From: Microthrixaceae bacterium
GTDB taxonomy: Bacteria > Actinomycetota > Acidimicrobiia > Acidimicrobiales > Acidimicrobilacustridaceae
Direction: 5' to 3'
Length of the DNA: 5,248 nt
Assembly: GCA_023264915.1 (NCBI GenBank)
Contig: JAHFUU010000239.1
Location: 1-5,248, forward strand
Numbering within the stretch: position 1 is the stretch's first letter; every line of letters starts with the position of its first letter. Below the pieces are notes generated by a model, which did no database searches, was not told the DNA's origin, and worked only from the letters and a program-made list of their open reading frames with translations. Positions 1 to 5,248 of this stretch are shown here, piece after piece. The position numbers were made by a program, and so were the translations under genes.

Positions 1-201
1 CGACAGAACGACGACATGCGGAAGATCTCGGCCTGGGCGGCGATCGCGGTGGTGCCCACGATGATCGCGGGCATCTACGGCATGAACTTCAAGAACATGC
101 CCGAGCTTGAGCAGCCATGGGCCTACCCGTTCGTGCTCGTGCTCATGGCCGGCGTGTGCACGTTCATGTGGTCGCGGTTCAAGAAGGCCGGTTGGCTCTG
201 A
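1..201 (+). CDS. corA: CorA-family magnesium/cobalt transporter, C-terminal fragment (5' end outside window)
   Basis: This is the last 66 codons of a CorA-type divalent-cation channel, which carries Mg2+ (and often Co2+) into the cytoplasm as a membrane homopentamer. The frame is open from the first base and ends at TGA 199-201. Visible residues form the two family helices: helix 1 at about residues 9-29, ending in the signature YGMNF (GMN at 27-29, the ion-selecting ring at the pore mouth), then the short outer loop with MPEL at 33-36, then helix 2 at about 40-59. The end is basic (RFKKAGWL), typical of the family's cytoplasmic tail. The large N-terminal cytoplasmic domain lies outside the window. 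An internal ATG at base 16 is not a real start, because it would cut into helix 1. Identification is firm from GMN plus topology. The gene converges with the small membrane-protein gene to its right, with 31 bp between stops. Confidence 0.94.
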   Translation, partial: RQNDDMRKISAWAAIAVVPTMIAGIYGMNFKNMPELEQPWAYPFVLVLMAGVCTFMWSRFKKAGWL

Positions 202-202
202 A

Positions 203-240
203 TGCGACCGCCCGACCAGAGGGTCGCAACCTTCACTTTT
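203..240 (+). terminator. Probable hairpin terminator after corA
   Basis: A perfect 7-bp inverted repeat (TGCGACC at 203-209, GGTCGCA at 222-228) with a 12-nt loop begins two bases after the corA stop. It is followed by a short pyrimidine-rich run ending in TTTT at 237-240. Position between two convergent genes and the shape suit a weak intrinsic terminator. The loop is long and the T tract is interrupted, so it could be only a 3'-end-stabilising stem. Confidence 0.45.
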
Positions 241-565
241 CGCGTGCCATGGCACGAGCCCTTGCCACGGTGTCGGTGAAGCTCCCCTCGTAGAAGCCTC
301 GGGCCGACCGCCAGTCCCAGGGGTCCTTGGGGTAGTGGCGTGTCCACACCCGAGCATTGAGGTTGAGGTACAGCGCCTGGCCTCCCAGGACCGTGCAGAT
401 CCCGGCAGCCGCCATCAGGACCGGCAAGGCTCCGCTCACGACCAGCGACAAGGCGACTCCCCCGATCATCAAGACGGCACCTGTCACGACGGCCCAGAGG
501 GCCGACAGATAGCGCCTCGCATCGTCTCGGTTCTCGAAGATAGGGAGCGGAGGTCTTGTGGGCAC
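233..565 (-). CDS. Small two-helix membrane protein of unknown function
   Basis: I do not recognise a named family. The 110-residue product has an N-terminal charged stretch (about 1-19, several Arg and Asp), two hydrophobic helices at about 20-43 and 45-66 joined by a very short turn, and a polar tail of about 44 residues with aromatic-rich segments (RVWTRHYPKDPWDWR at 72-86) and a basic end (RARAMAREK). Arg-rich flanks on both sides predict that both ends are cytoplasmic. The start is GTG 563-565: an in-frame TAG lies 12 nt upstream, so no earlier start exists. No Shine-Dalgarno sequence is seen. It begins 38 bp after the phosphoesterase stop on the same strand with no promoter obvious between them, so it is probably the second gene of that transcript. 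Codon bias and sensible topology support a real gene; its role is unknown. Confidence 0.75.
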   Translation of the reverse strand: MPTRPPLPIFENRDDARRYLSALWAVVTGAVLMIGGVALSLVVSGALPVLMAAAGICTVLGGQALYLNLNARVWTRHYPKDPWDWRSARGFYEGSFTDTVARARAMAREK

Positions 566-603
566 GGGCGGCTGCTAACTGGGCTGTGCCCCGGTCAGAC
601 GGG

Positions 604-1638
604 TCATGTGGCCGTGGCGTGACGGTCGATCGAGGGCCCGGGGTGGGTCGGTATCGCGAAGCACCGGTCTGTCAGGTCGCCGAATGCGTAATCGAAGTAC
701 GCGCCGTCGAACATCGCGCGGGTCCGGTCTGACCACTCGAGGGCTTCCGGGCTGGAGATCCGGCGGTGGATCTGAAGGATGCCTCCGTCGAACACCCTGT
801 ACTCGGCCCAGCTCCCCGGGAAGTCCTTCACGCAAGCGACCTCGACCCACGGCGTGTCCCTGGTGATGCCGAACCGGCGCACGCGGTTGCGGTGGGTGTG
901 CCCAGCGAAGTACCCGCACAGGTTGCGGTGAGCGGCGAAGACCTCTACGAGCCTCTCTGAATCGTCAGGGTTGATCCCGAAGTAGCCCTGCGGCCGCTGC
1001 TTCGATTCGGGGTTCCAGACGTGGTGGTGCCCGAAGACGAGCACCGGGTTCGTCGTGGAAGTGGCCAGGTCACGGAGCCAGCTCAGCGTCTGGCTGCCGA
1101 CATGCCCCGCGAAGTGGTTGGGCATCGCCGTGTCGAGCACTGCCAGGGTCACCCCGGGGAGCTCGATCGACTGGGGAGCCTCGGATGCGAAGGTCGCCCC
1201 GTGGTAGGAGTCGTGGTTCCCGCGCACGTAGTGAAGGGTCGCGCCGAATGCAGGCTCGTAGAAGGAGAGGAAGTCCTCGAACTCGTCGACCGTGCCGTTG
1301 GAGGTGAGGTCACCCTTGACGACCACGGCCGAGGGTTCGATAGCTGAGATGTCCGCGATGGCGCCACGGTTCATGATGTCGGGGTACGGCTCGGCGCCCT
1401 CGTCGACCGAGAAGATGGGCCCCATGTCGAGGCCTTCGATGATGCCGCACTCGGTCTCGCCGAAGTGGACGTCGTTGACCGTGGCGAACCGGCACAGCAT
1501 CTCACCGGGGCGCGGCAGGGTGCGGAACACGAACCCGTCGTACTCATAGACGGTGTCGGGCTGGAGGCCGTCATATGCCCGCACCTCGAATCCGTCGTGC
1601 ACAACTGCTTCGTCATCGGCCACGGTCGTCAGCTCCAT
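604..1638 (-). CDS. Calcineurin-like metallophosphoesterase
   Basis: This 344-residue protein belongs to the two-metal calcineurin-like phosphoesterase superfamily, which hydrolyses phosphomono- or phosphodiesters; the substrate cannot be read from sequence. The metal-ligand motifs appear in order: D56-x-H58 (NDVHFGE), G109-D110 (VVKGDLTSNG), G140-NHD (RGNHDSYHG), the His cluster at 204-206 (FGHHH), and GHTH at 246-249. About 50 residues precede the first motif (GFEVRAYDGLQPDTVYEYDG), resembling the beta-sandwich lead-in of purple-acid-phosphatase-like proteins. No signal peptide or membrane helix is visible, so it is probably cytoplasmic. The frame stays open to an ATG at 1710, but I choose ATG 1636-1638: the extra 24 residues are Arg/Ser/Pro/Gly-rich and non-conserved in look, and a TATGGT box sits exactly at -12 to -7 of this ATG, as for a leaderless mRNA. 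The two-helix protein gene follows. Confidence 0.93.
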   Translation of the reverse strand: MELTTVADDEAVVHDGFEVRAYDGLQPDTVYEYDGFVFRTLPRPGEMLCRFATVNDVHFGETECGIIEGLDMGPIFSVDEGAEPYPDIMNRGAIADISAIEPSAVVVKGDLTSNGTVDEFEDFLSFYEPAFGATLHYVRGNHDSYHGATFASEAPQSIELPGVTLAVLDTAMPNHFAGHVGSQTLSWLRDLATSTTNPVLVFGHHHVWNPESKQRPQGYFGINPDDSERLVEVFAAHRNLCGYFAGHTHRNRVRRFGITRDTPWVEVACVKDFPGSWAEYRVFDGGILQIHRRISSPEALEWSDRTRAMFDGAYFDYAFGDLTDRCFAIPTHPGPSIDRHATAT

Positions 1639-1644
1639 GCCGGG

Positions 1645-1650
1645 ACCATA
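1645..1650 (-). promoter_or_regulatory. -10 box for a leaderless phosphoesterase mRNA
   Basis: TATGGT on the - strand matches the actinobacterial TANNNT -10 consensus and lies at -12 to -7 relative to the A of ATG 1638, so transcription would begin at the start codon. There is no Shine-Dalgarno sequence before the ATG and no clear -35 element. The placement, repeated at the channel gene, is the main support. Confidence 0.5.
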
Positions 1651-1651
1651 T

Positions 1652-1801
1652 CTACTCGGTGACCTGACGTGCCGGCCCGACGGCCCGCGGGTCCATCTCG
1701 ACTGGGCCATGCCGACGGTTCGAGGTGCCCCCGGCCGACGGTTCGAGGTGCACCCTGAGCTGCTGGCGCTCCGCGGCGAGCCGATTCTCGCGCTCGGTCA
1801 C
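1652..1801 (-). CDS. Doubtful small ORF (49 aa), possibly frameshifted
   Basis: A GTG at 1799-1801 opens a 49-codon frame ending in TAG at 1652-1654, 13 bp before the phosphoesterase ATG. The first 20 residues (VTERENRLAAERQQLRVHLE) look like a charged amphipathic helix, and about 42 of 49 codons end in G or C. The second part (from PSAGG on) looks random and begins inside the 23-bp duplication, which is not a multiple of three. No Shine-Dalgarno sequence or well-placed -10 box precedes the GTG. It may be a small leader peptide, a damaged remnant, or chance in GC-rich DNA; chance is at least as likely. Confidence 0.2.
   Translation of the reverse strand: MTERENRLAAERQQLRVHLEPSAGGTSNRRHGPVEMDPRAVGPARQVTE
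1711..1751. repeat. Two exact 18-bp direct repeats, 23-bp period
   Basis: GCCGACGGTTCGAGGTGC occurs at 1711-1728 and again, identically, at 1734-1751, with a 5-bp linker CCCCG. It lies in the divergent spacer about 73 bp upstream of the phosphoesterase start. It may be a recent tandem duplication or two binding sites for a regulator; 23 bp is about two helical turns, so both copies would lie on nearly the same DNA face. Confidence 0.8.
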
Positions 1802-1866
1802 ACGCCAGGATGTGGTCTGGGCTGTGTGCCAGCACCGCCCGCCGAGCGAGCCGGGCCACGGGCGGG

Positions 1867-1872
1867 TAGGTT
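1867..1872 (+). promoter_or_regulatory. Possible -10 box for the L,D-transpeptidase gene
   Basis: TAGGTT fits TANNNT and predicts a transcript start near A1879. That would give a leader of about 28 nt to ATG 1907 or 70 nt to ATG 1949. No -35 element is visible at the proper spacing. It is the only TANNNT-like site I found in the 80 bp before the coding region. Confidence 0.3.
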
Positions 1873-1948
1873 GGCCGGAGCAAGTCACCCCTCGCGTCAG
1901 CTGCGCATGCCGAGAGAACCCGACAACTCTGATCTGGCCCTTCAGACG

Positions 1949-2785
1949 ATGGTCTCACGAGATGGTGTGCGCCGTGGGGCCCAGACTCCGGGAACACCAG
2001 CCACCACTGCGGTTCTCGTCGTATCGATCATGGTCCTCTGGGCCGCGGCGGGGTGTGCCCGGCAGAGCGAGGCGTCGGTGGGAGATGCCGAGATCCCAGC
2101 ACCCGCTGGCTCCTCGATCCCCGTCACCTCCCCCGCCCCCACCAACACGGCCCCTTCGCGTGACCCGAAGCTGATCCCCGTCGAGGAAGGTACGACGCTC
2201 ACAGCGACGCCCAAGGGCAAGGTGCCAGGCTATGACGGGCCCGAAGGCACCGTCACCCAACAGGTGACAGATCTCTACTACGACCGCTCGACCAAGCTTC
2301 CGGTGATCGATCAGGTACCGGGCTGGTTGCGCGTGCGCCTGGCTCCCAAGCCCAACGGCTCGACCGTCTGGCTCCGGGCAGCCGACGTGGAGGTGGGCTC
2401 GACGCCGTGGAAGATCGTGATCAACCTCACGACGACTCACCTTCAGCTGTACGAGCACGGCGAACAGGTCCTTGACGCCCCGGTCGGGGTCGGCGCGGAT
2501 GCGACACCCACGGCGACAGGTGAGTTCTTCGTGACGTTCATGCAGCCGGCACCCTCGAGCTCATACGGCCCGTGGGTGATGGTCACCTCGGGTCACTCGA
2601 ACGTGATCCAGGTCTGGGAAGGGTTCCCCGACGGGATCCTGGCCATCCACGGGCCCGTAGGTGCCGAGGGAGTCATCGGCAACACGGGCGCACGTCTCTC
2701 GAACGGTTGCATCCGGATGCGCCTCGAGGACCAGAAGAAGCTCACTGAGGTCCAACCTGGATCCCCGATATGGATCATCGCTTGA
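1949..2785 (+). CDS. Lipoprotein L,D-transpeptidase (YkuD domain)
   Basis: This enzyme is expected to form 3-3 cross-links in peptidoglycan, or attach proteins to it, on the outer face of the membrane. From ATG 1949 the 278 residues read: a basic n-region, a hydrophobic helix at about 20-34, and a lipobox ending AAGC with Cys36 as the lipidation site. A Ser/Pro/Thr-rich linker follows (about 40-75), then a small beta-rich SH3-like segment (about 95-148, YYDRSTKLPVIDQVPGWLRVRL), then the catalytic YkuD domain (about 153-278). The domain has TPTATGEF at 186-193, the His-Gly pair at 234-235 and the active-site motif SNGCIRM at 251-257 with nucleophile Cys254. The start is uncertain: ATG 1907 (14 residues longer) and GTG 1967 (6 shorter) are in frame, and none has a clear ribosome site. 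The far longer frame back to base 1553 overlaps the phosphoesterase antisense and is rejected. Confidence 0.93.
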   Translation: MVSRDGVRRGAQTPGTPATTAVLVVSIMVLWAAAGCARQSEASVGDAEIPAPAGSSIPVTSPAPTNTAPSRDPKLIPVEEGTTLTATPKGKVPGYDGPEGTVTQQVTDLYYDRSTKLPVIDQVPGWLRVRLAPKPNGSTVWLRAADVEVGSTPWKIVINLTTTHLQLYEHGEQVLDAPVGVGADATPTATGEFFVTFMQPAPSSSYGPWVMVTSGHSNVIQVWEGFPDGILAIHGPVGAEGVIGNTGARLSNGCIRMRLEDQKKLTEVQPGSPIWIIA

Positions 2786-2797
2786 AGGGGTTGCCCG

Positions 2798-5035
2798 TCA
2801 TCGGTCGTCCTCGGCCAGCACGATCAGCTGGTCTTGATCGGCGAGCGTGACGTTCGCGGACTTGGACGGGTTGACGACGATGCCGAAGCCGCGTGAGGAG
2901 TCGTGCGCGTCGGCCATGTTGCGGTAGCCGATCGCAGTCTCGTTCCTGCGGCGGGCTGAGCGGACGAGCTCGACGAAGGTCGTGGGCTCTCCGGGTGTGC
3001 AGTAACGCGAGCTGGGCTTGCAGTACACCTCGGCGCCTTCGGGGTCGAGCAGGTCATCGAAGACGGACTTGAGCGTGCTGTCCTCGCTGAGTTGGGCCAG
3101 CAGCAGGCTGATCAGGCGGTCAGACACGATGAAGTCACCAGCAGACTCCGGGGGCGCCAGCGCGACGTCGCGCTGGTCGAGCAGCTCTGTGACCACCGTC
3201 GTGTCGTGGCCAGAGTGGTCGATCGCCTGCCGAACCTGAAGCGTCGTGACCAGGGCGCGGGCGTCGGCCTCGGCGACCGAACAGCCTTCGCGGTAGCACA
3301 GCACCATCACGTGGTCCGCGTGGGTGCGGTCGATGATCCCTGTCACGTCACGCCCCTCCGCGAAGACAGCCTCGATCTCACAGCTCGCGAGGTCACCGGG
3401 CTCGGGGACGTGTCTGACGGGGATGTCGGGATGGGTGACGAGGGTGATCCTGGATCCGTCGCTCAGGTATCCGTCGAGCTCACGGACGACGAGTGGGCCG
3501 AGCTCGTTCCACCCGAAGATCATGATGTGCTCTGGAGGTGGCTCGTCACCTTCTGGGAGGGTTTCTGCCGGCTCGCCCGTATCCACGGGTGAGAACTTGA
3601 TCCTGGAGTCGTCGAGAGCGATGGCAAGCAGCGACTGGCCAGGTTCGATGACGGTGTCCATGGGTGGGTTGAGATCGGTGGTGCCGTCGGCGTTGACGAT
3701 CCCGACCAGGCACGCGTCACCGAATGCCACCAACAGGTCTCGGTAGCGCCGGCCGACCGCGGCGGCCACCGGGCTCGCGTCGTCGGTGTGGAACACATAC
3801 ATCTCGGATCCCTCGAAGCCGAGAAGATCCAGATAGGTGTGCGCAACCCCGGCGGCTCGGCAGGATTGCGCCGCCGTGCGCGCGATGAACGTGGTGGGGT
3901 TCACGACCGTCACCTGGTCCGGGAACGCCATCTCGAGCGATGCAGCAGTGGCTGGGTCGTCTATCTCGGCCACGACGGGGATCCCGTGCCTGGCCGGTCG
4001 CTTCGAGTGCAGCAGGGCCAGCAGCGCACGAACCACGGGAGCGTCCTGCTTGGTGGGGTCGACGATGATGATCGAGCGGGCCGTGTCGGGGTGACATCGT
4101 GCGATGTCGATGGGATCGGTCGGGTCACCCGAACGGCACATGAGGGTCGTGCTCGCGCGCTCCAGCTCGGGTACGTGGGAGACGATGGCCTCGTGCATCT
4201 CCTCGGTGTCCATGTCGGCCATCACGACGATGTAGGCGTGGCTCCGGTTGCGGTTGGCGACGACGAGCTCGGCGACGATCGTGATGACCATCTGTGACCA
4301 GCCGAGGATGAGAGTGTGGTCCTTCTCGAGGACCTCGGAGTGACCAGCCCGTGAGCGATGGGACACCAAGCGCTCGGCGAGCTGGGCGGTCACGATCGAG
4401 AACATGCCGATGCCGACGATCATCACGCCGGCCGCAACGAGGCGCCCGGCGGTCGTCTTGGGGGAGATGTCGCCGTAACCGACGGTCGCGAGCGTGACGA
4501 TCCCCCACCACAACGAATCACCGACAGAGTCCACAGTGCCGATCTGGCGCTCGAAGCGCCAGATCAGGGCAGCGCTGAGAAGCCACACCAACGGAACCAC
4601 GAAGGCGACGACGCGGATCGGGTTGGTGCGCAGCTTGTATCCCGTCTTGCGAAGCACTCGCCCGCGCTGCAGGGTGCGGATCATGATGATGATCAGCGGG
4701 AACAGCGCGAACGCAGGGATGGCTTGACGCTCGCCGACGCTGAAGATCGGAAGCGCGACGACAAGGGTCAGATCGCCGGCGAGCTTCGCGAGCTGGTCGC
4801 GCCGGCGTTCGGCGAACAGCATCCGGACCACGAAGTTCGTGGTGAAAGCACCCCAGATGCCCCAGGTACCCGCGATCACCATCGAGTGATCAGCAGGCGA
4901 CGGGTCCCCGGTCTCGATGATGATCAGCGGTATGGCCGAAGCCGCGAGCAGTATCAGCAGCGGATCGACCCAGTGGTCCATCCATTGCAGGATCTGGACG
5001 CGGCGCTCGCTGCTGGACCCGGCGGGAGTGCTCAC
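2798..5035 (-). CDS. Potassium channel with tandem CASTOR/POLLUX-like RCK domains
   Basis: This 745-residue membrane protein is a ligand-gated K+ channel candidate. The membrane part (1-220) has hydrophobic segments at about 24-41, 51-73, 87-100, 106-119 and 139-159, a pore helix with the K+ filter TVGYGD at 184-189, and the inner helix at about 196-219. An Arg/Lys-rich stretch (R120, R124, R126, R129, K130) after the fourth segment recalls a reduced S4. Two cytoplasmic RCK-type modules follow, starting at LILGWSQ (242-248) and IMIFGWN (504-510); both carry GW in place of the usual GxGxxG nucleotide loop. The C-terminal pattern (VLCYREGCSVAEADARALVT, then VTELLDQRD, then DFIVSDRLISLLLAQLSED) strongly resembles plant CASTOR/POLLUX channels. 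The start is GTG 5033-5035: an in-frame TAG lies 12 nt upstream and a -10 box fits a leaderless mRNA. Its stop lies 12 bp from that of the convergent transpeptidase gene. The ligand is unknown. Confidence 0.94.
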   Translation of the reverse strand: MSTPAGSSSERRVQILQWMDHWVDPLLILLAASAIPLIIIETGDPSPADHSMVIAGTWGIWGAFTTNFVVRMLFAERRRDQLAKLAGDLTLVVALPIFSVGERQAIPAFALFPLIIIMIRTLQRGRVLRKTGYKLRTNPIRVVAFVVPLVWLLSAALIWRFERQIGTVDSVGDSLWWGIVTLATVGYGDISPKTTAGRLVAAGVMIVGIGMFSIVTAQLAERLVSHRSRAGHSEVLEKDHTLILGWSQMVITIVAELVVANRNRSHAYIVVMADMDTEEMHEAIVSHVPELERASTTLMCRSGDPTDPIDIARCHPDTARSIIIVDPTKQDAPVVRALLALLHSKRPARHGIPVVAEIDDPATAASLEMAFPDQVTVVNPTTFIARTAAQSCRAAGVAHTYLDLLGFEGSEMYVFHTDDASPVAAAVGRRYRDLLVAFGDACLVGIVNADGTTDLNPPMDTVIEPGQSLLAIALDDSRIKFSPVDTGEPAETLPEGDEPPPEHIMIFGWNELGPLVVRELDGYLSDGSRITLVTHPDIPVRHVPEPGDLASCEIEAVFAEGRDVTGIIDRTHADHVMVLCYREGCSVAEADARALVTTLQVRQAIDHSGHDTTVVTELLDQRDVALAPPESAGDFIVSDRLISLLLAQLSEDSTLKSVFDDLLDPEGAEVYCKPSSRYCTPGEPTTFVELVRSARRRNETAIGYRNMADAHDSSRGFGIVVNPSKSANVTLADQDQLIVLAEDDR

Positions 5036-5041
5036 CAGCCG

Positions 5042-5047
5042 AGCCTA
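5042..5047 (-). promoter_or_regulatory. -10 box for a leaderless channel mRNA
   Basis: TAGGCT on the - strand matches TANNNT and lies at -12 to -7 from the G of GTG 5035, the same geometry as at the phosphoesterase gene. Its first three bases are also the in-frame TAG that closes the frame upstream, so no longer protein is possible. No Shine-Dalgarno sequence is present. This supports GTG 5035 as both transcript and translation start. Confidence 0.5.
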
Positions 5048-5058
5048 CTGAGCATCTT

Positions 5059-5070
5059 CGGGCAAGCCCG
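5059..5070. promoter_or_regulatory. Palindrome over the channel -35 region (possible operator)
   Basis: CGGGC-AA-GCCCG is a perfect 5-bp-arm inverted repeat at -24 to -35 from the channel start, where a -35 element would be. It could be a small operator, but GC-rich palindromes of this size also arise by chance. Confidence 0.25.
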
Positions 5071-5128
5071 TGCGGCAGCGAGCGGGCCACCCACGGAACC
5101 AGGTGCGAGCGCCCTTGGCCGCCCAAAG

Positions 5129-5248
5129 GATGAGGTGTCGACGATGGGATGAGGTGTAGACGATGGGATGAGGTGTCGACGATGGGATGAGGTGTCGACG
5201 ATGGGATGAGGTGTCGACGATGGGATGAGGTGTCGACGATGGGATGAG
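5129..5248. repeat. 19-bp tandem repeat array, cut by the window edge
   Basis: Units of GATGAGGTGTCGACGATGG start at 5129, 5148, 5167, 5186, 5205 and 5224, with a six-base partial seventh at 5243. Five of six full units are identical; the second has A instead of C at base 5158 (GTGTAGAC instead of GTGTCGAC). There are no spacers between units, so this is a minisatellite-type array and not a CRISPR. Each common unit contains the palindrome GTCGAC. It lies 94 bp upstream of the channel start. Since the window ends inside it, its true length is unknown. Confidence 0.95.

Larger units (their letters stand above)
1639..1948. other. 310-bp divergent spacer between phosphoesterase and L,D-transpeptidase
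   Basis: This stretch separates two divergent genes. It holds the phosphoesterase -10 box at the left edge, a 23-bp-period tandem duplication (1711-1751), a doubtful - strand small ORF (1652-1801), and a possible + strand -10 box (1867-1872). Long + and - frames cross it, but their translations are rich in Arg, Pro, Ser and Gly with no domain features, as expected of GC-rich non-coding DNA. No tRNA or riboswitch fold was recognised. Confidence 0.6.

Noticed and set aside
107..622. + strand ORF of 171 codons
   Set aside because: Starts inside corA in another frame and runs antisense to the small membrane protein; Cys/Arg/Gly-rich nonsense-like translation.
1639..1710. 24-residue longer start for the phosphoesterase
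   Set aside because: The residues are Arg/Ser/Pro/Gly-rich, and the TATGGT box at -12 to -7 of ATG 1638 favours the shorter protein.
1711..1880. tRNA gene suggested by GGTTCGA in the 18-bp repeat
   Set aside because: The T-loop-like heptamer is not flanked by a pairable T stem, acceptor stem or anticodon arm on either strand.
1553..1948. N-terminal extension of the L,D-transpeptidase frame
   Set aside because: It would overlap the phosphoesterase gene antisense and bury a clear lipoprotein signal peptide in the middle of the protein.
2780..2830. Terminator between the convergent transpeptidase and channel genes
   Set aside because: Only 12 bp separate the stops, and the best stem I could find is about 3 bp with no T tract.
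3092..3592. + strand ORF of 166 codons opposite the channel gene
   Set aside because: Lies wholly antisense to conserved RCK sequence and shows no motif, signal or start-site evidence.
5113..5129. Hairpin CCTTGG / CCAAAGG next to the tandem array
   Set aside because: The pairing needs a bulge, the arms are short and there is no T tract, so it is not distinguishable from chance.
4358..5152. Long + strand ORF (264 codons) opposite the channel gene
   Set aside because: Antisense shadow of a strongly supported gene; its translation is full of Arg, Asp, His and Gln low-complexity with no domain, typical of the reverse strand of GC-rich coding DNA.
5129..5248. CRISPR array
   Set aside because: The 19-bp units are directly adjacent with no unique spacers, and no cas gene is present.

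Overview
The window is high-GC DNA with strong G/C preference at third codon positions, GTG as well as ATG starts, almost no Shine-Dalgarno sequences and TANNNT -10 boxes placed for leaderless transcription. This fits a free-living actinobacterium, possibly from a deep branch such as Acidimicrobiia. That placement is inferred from style only; there is no rRNA or marker gene here. No phage, transposon, CRISPR or defence genes are visible.

Layout from left to right: (1) the last 66 codons of a CorA-type Mg2+ channel on the + strand, followed by a probable hairpin terminator. (2) A convergent - strand pair: a calcineurin-like metallophosphoesterase (604-1638) followed 38 bp downstream by a small two-helix membrane protein (233-565). 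(3) A 310-bp divergent spacer (1639-1948) holding the phosphoesterase promoter, a 23-bp-period tandem duplication, a doubtful small ORF and a weak promoter for the next gene. (4) A + strand lipoprotein L,D-transpeptidase (1949-2785), a cell-wall cross-linking enzyme. (5) Only 12 bp later and convergent, a 745-residue - strand potassium channel (2798-5035) with a six-helix-type membrane part, a canonical TVGYGD filter and two CASTOR/POLLUX-like RCK modules. (6) A short upstream region with a leaderless promoter and a palindrome, then a 19-bp tandem array that runs off the right edge.

The genes are mainly envelope and ion-homeostasis housekeeping functions (Mg2+ uptake, K+ conductance, peptidoglycan cross-linking), not one operon; only the phosphoesterase and small membrane protein look co-transcribed. 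The points most worth a second look are the channel's domain combination, the 19-bp array with its odd reading-frame properties, the two leaderless promoters that settle start sites, and the frame-shifting duplication in the divergent spacer. I saw no convincing evidence of a wholly new multi-gene system.
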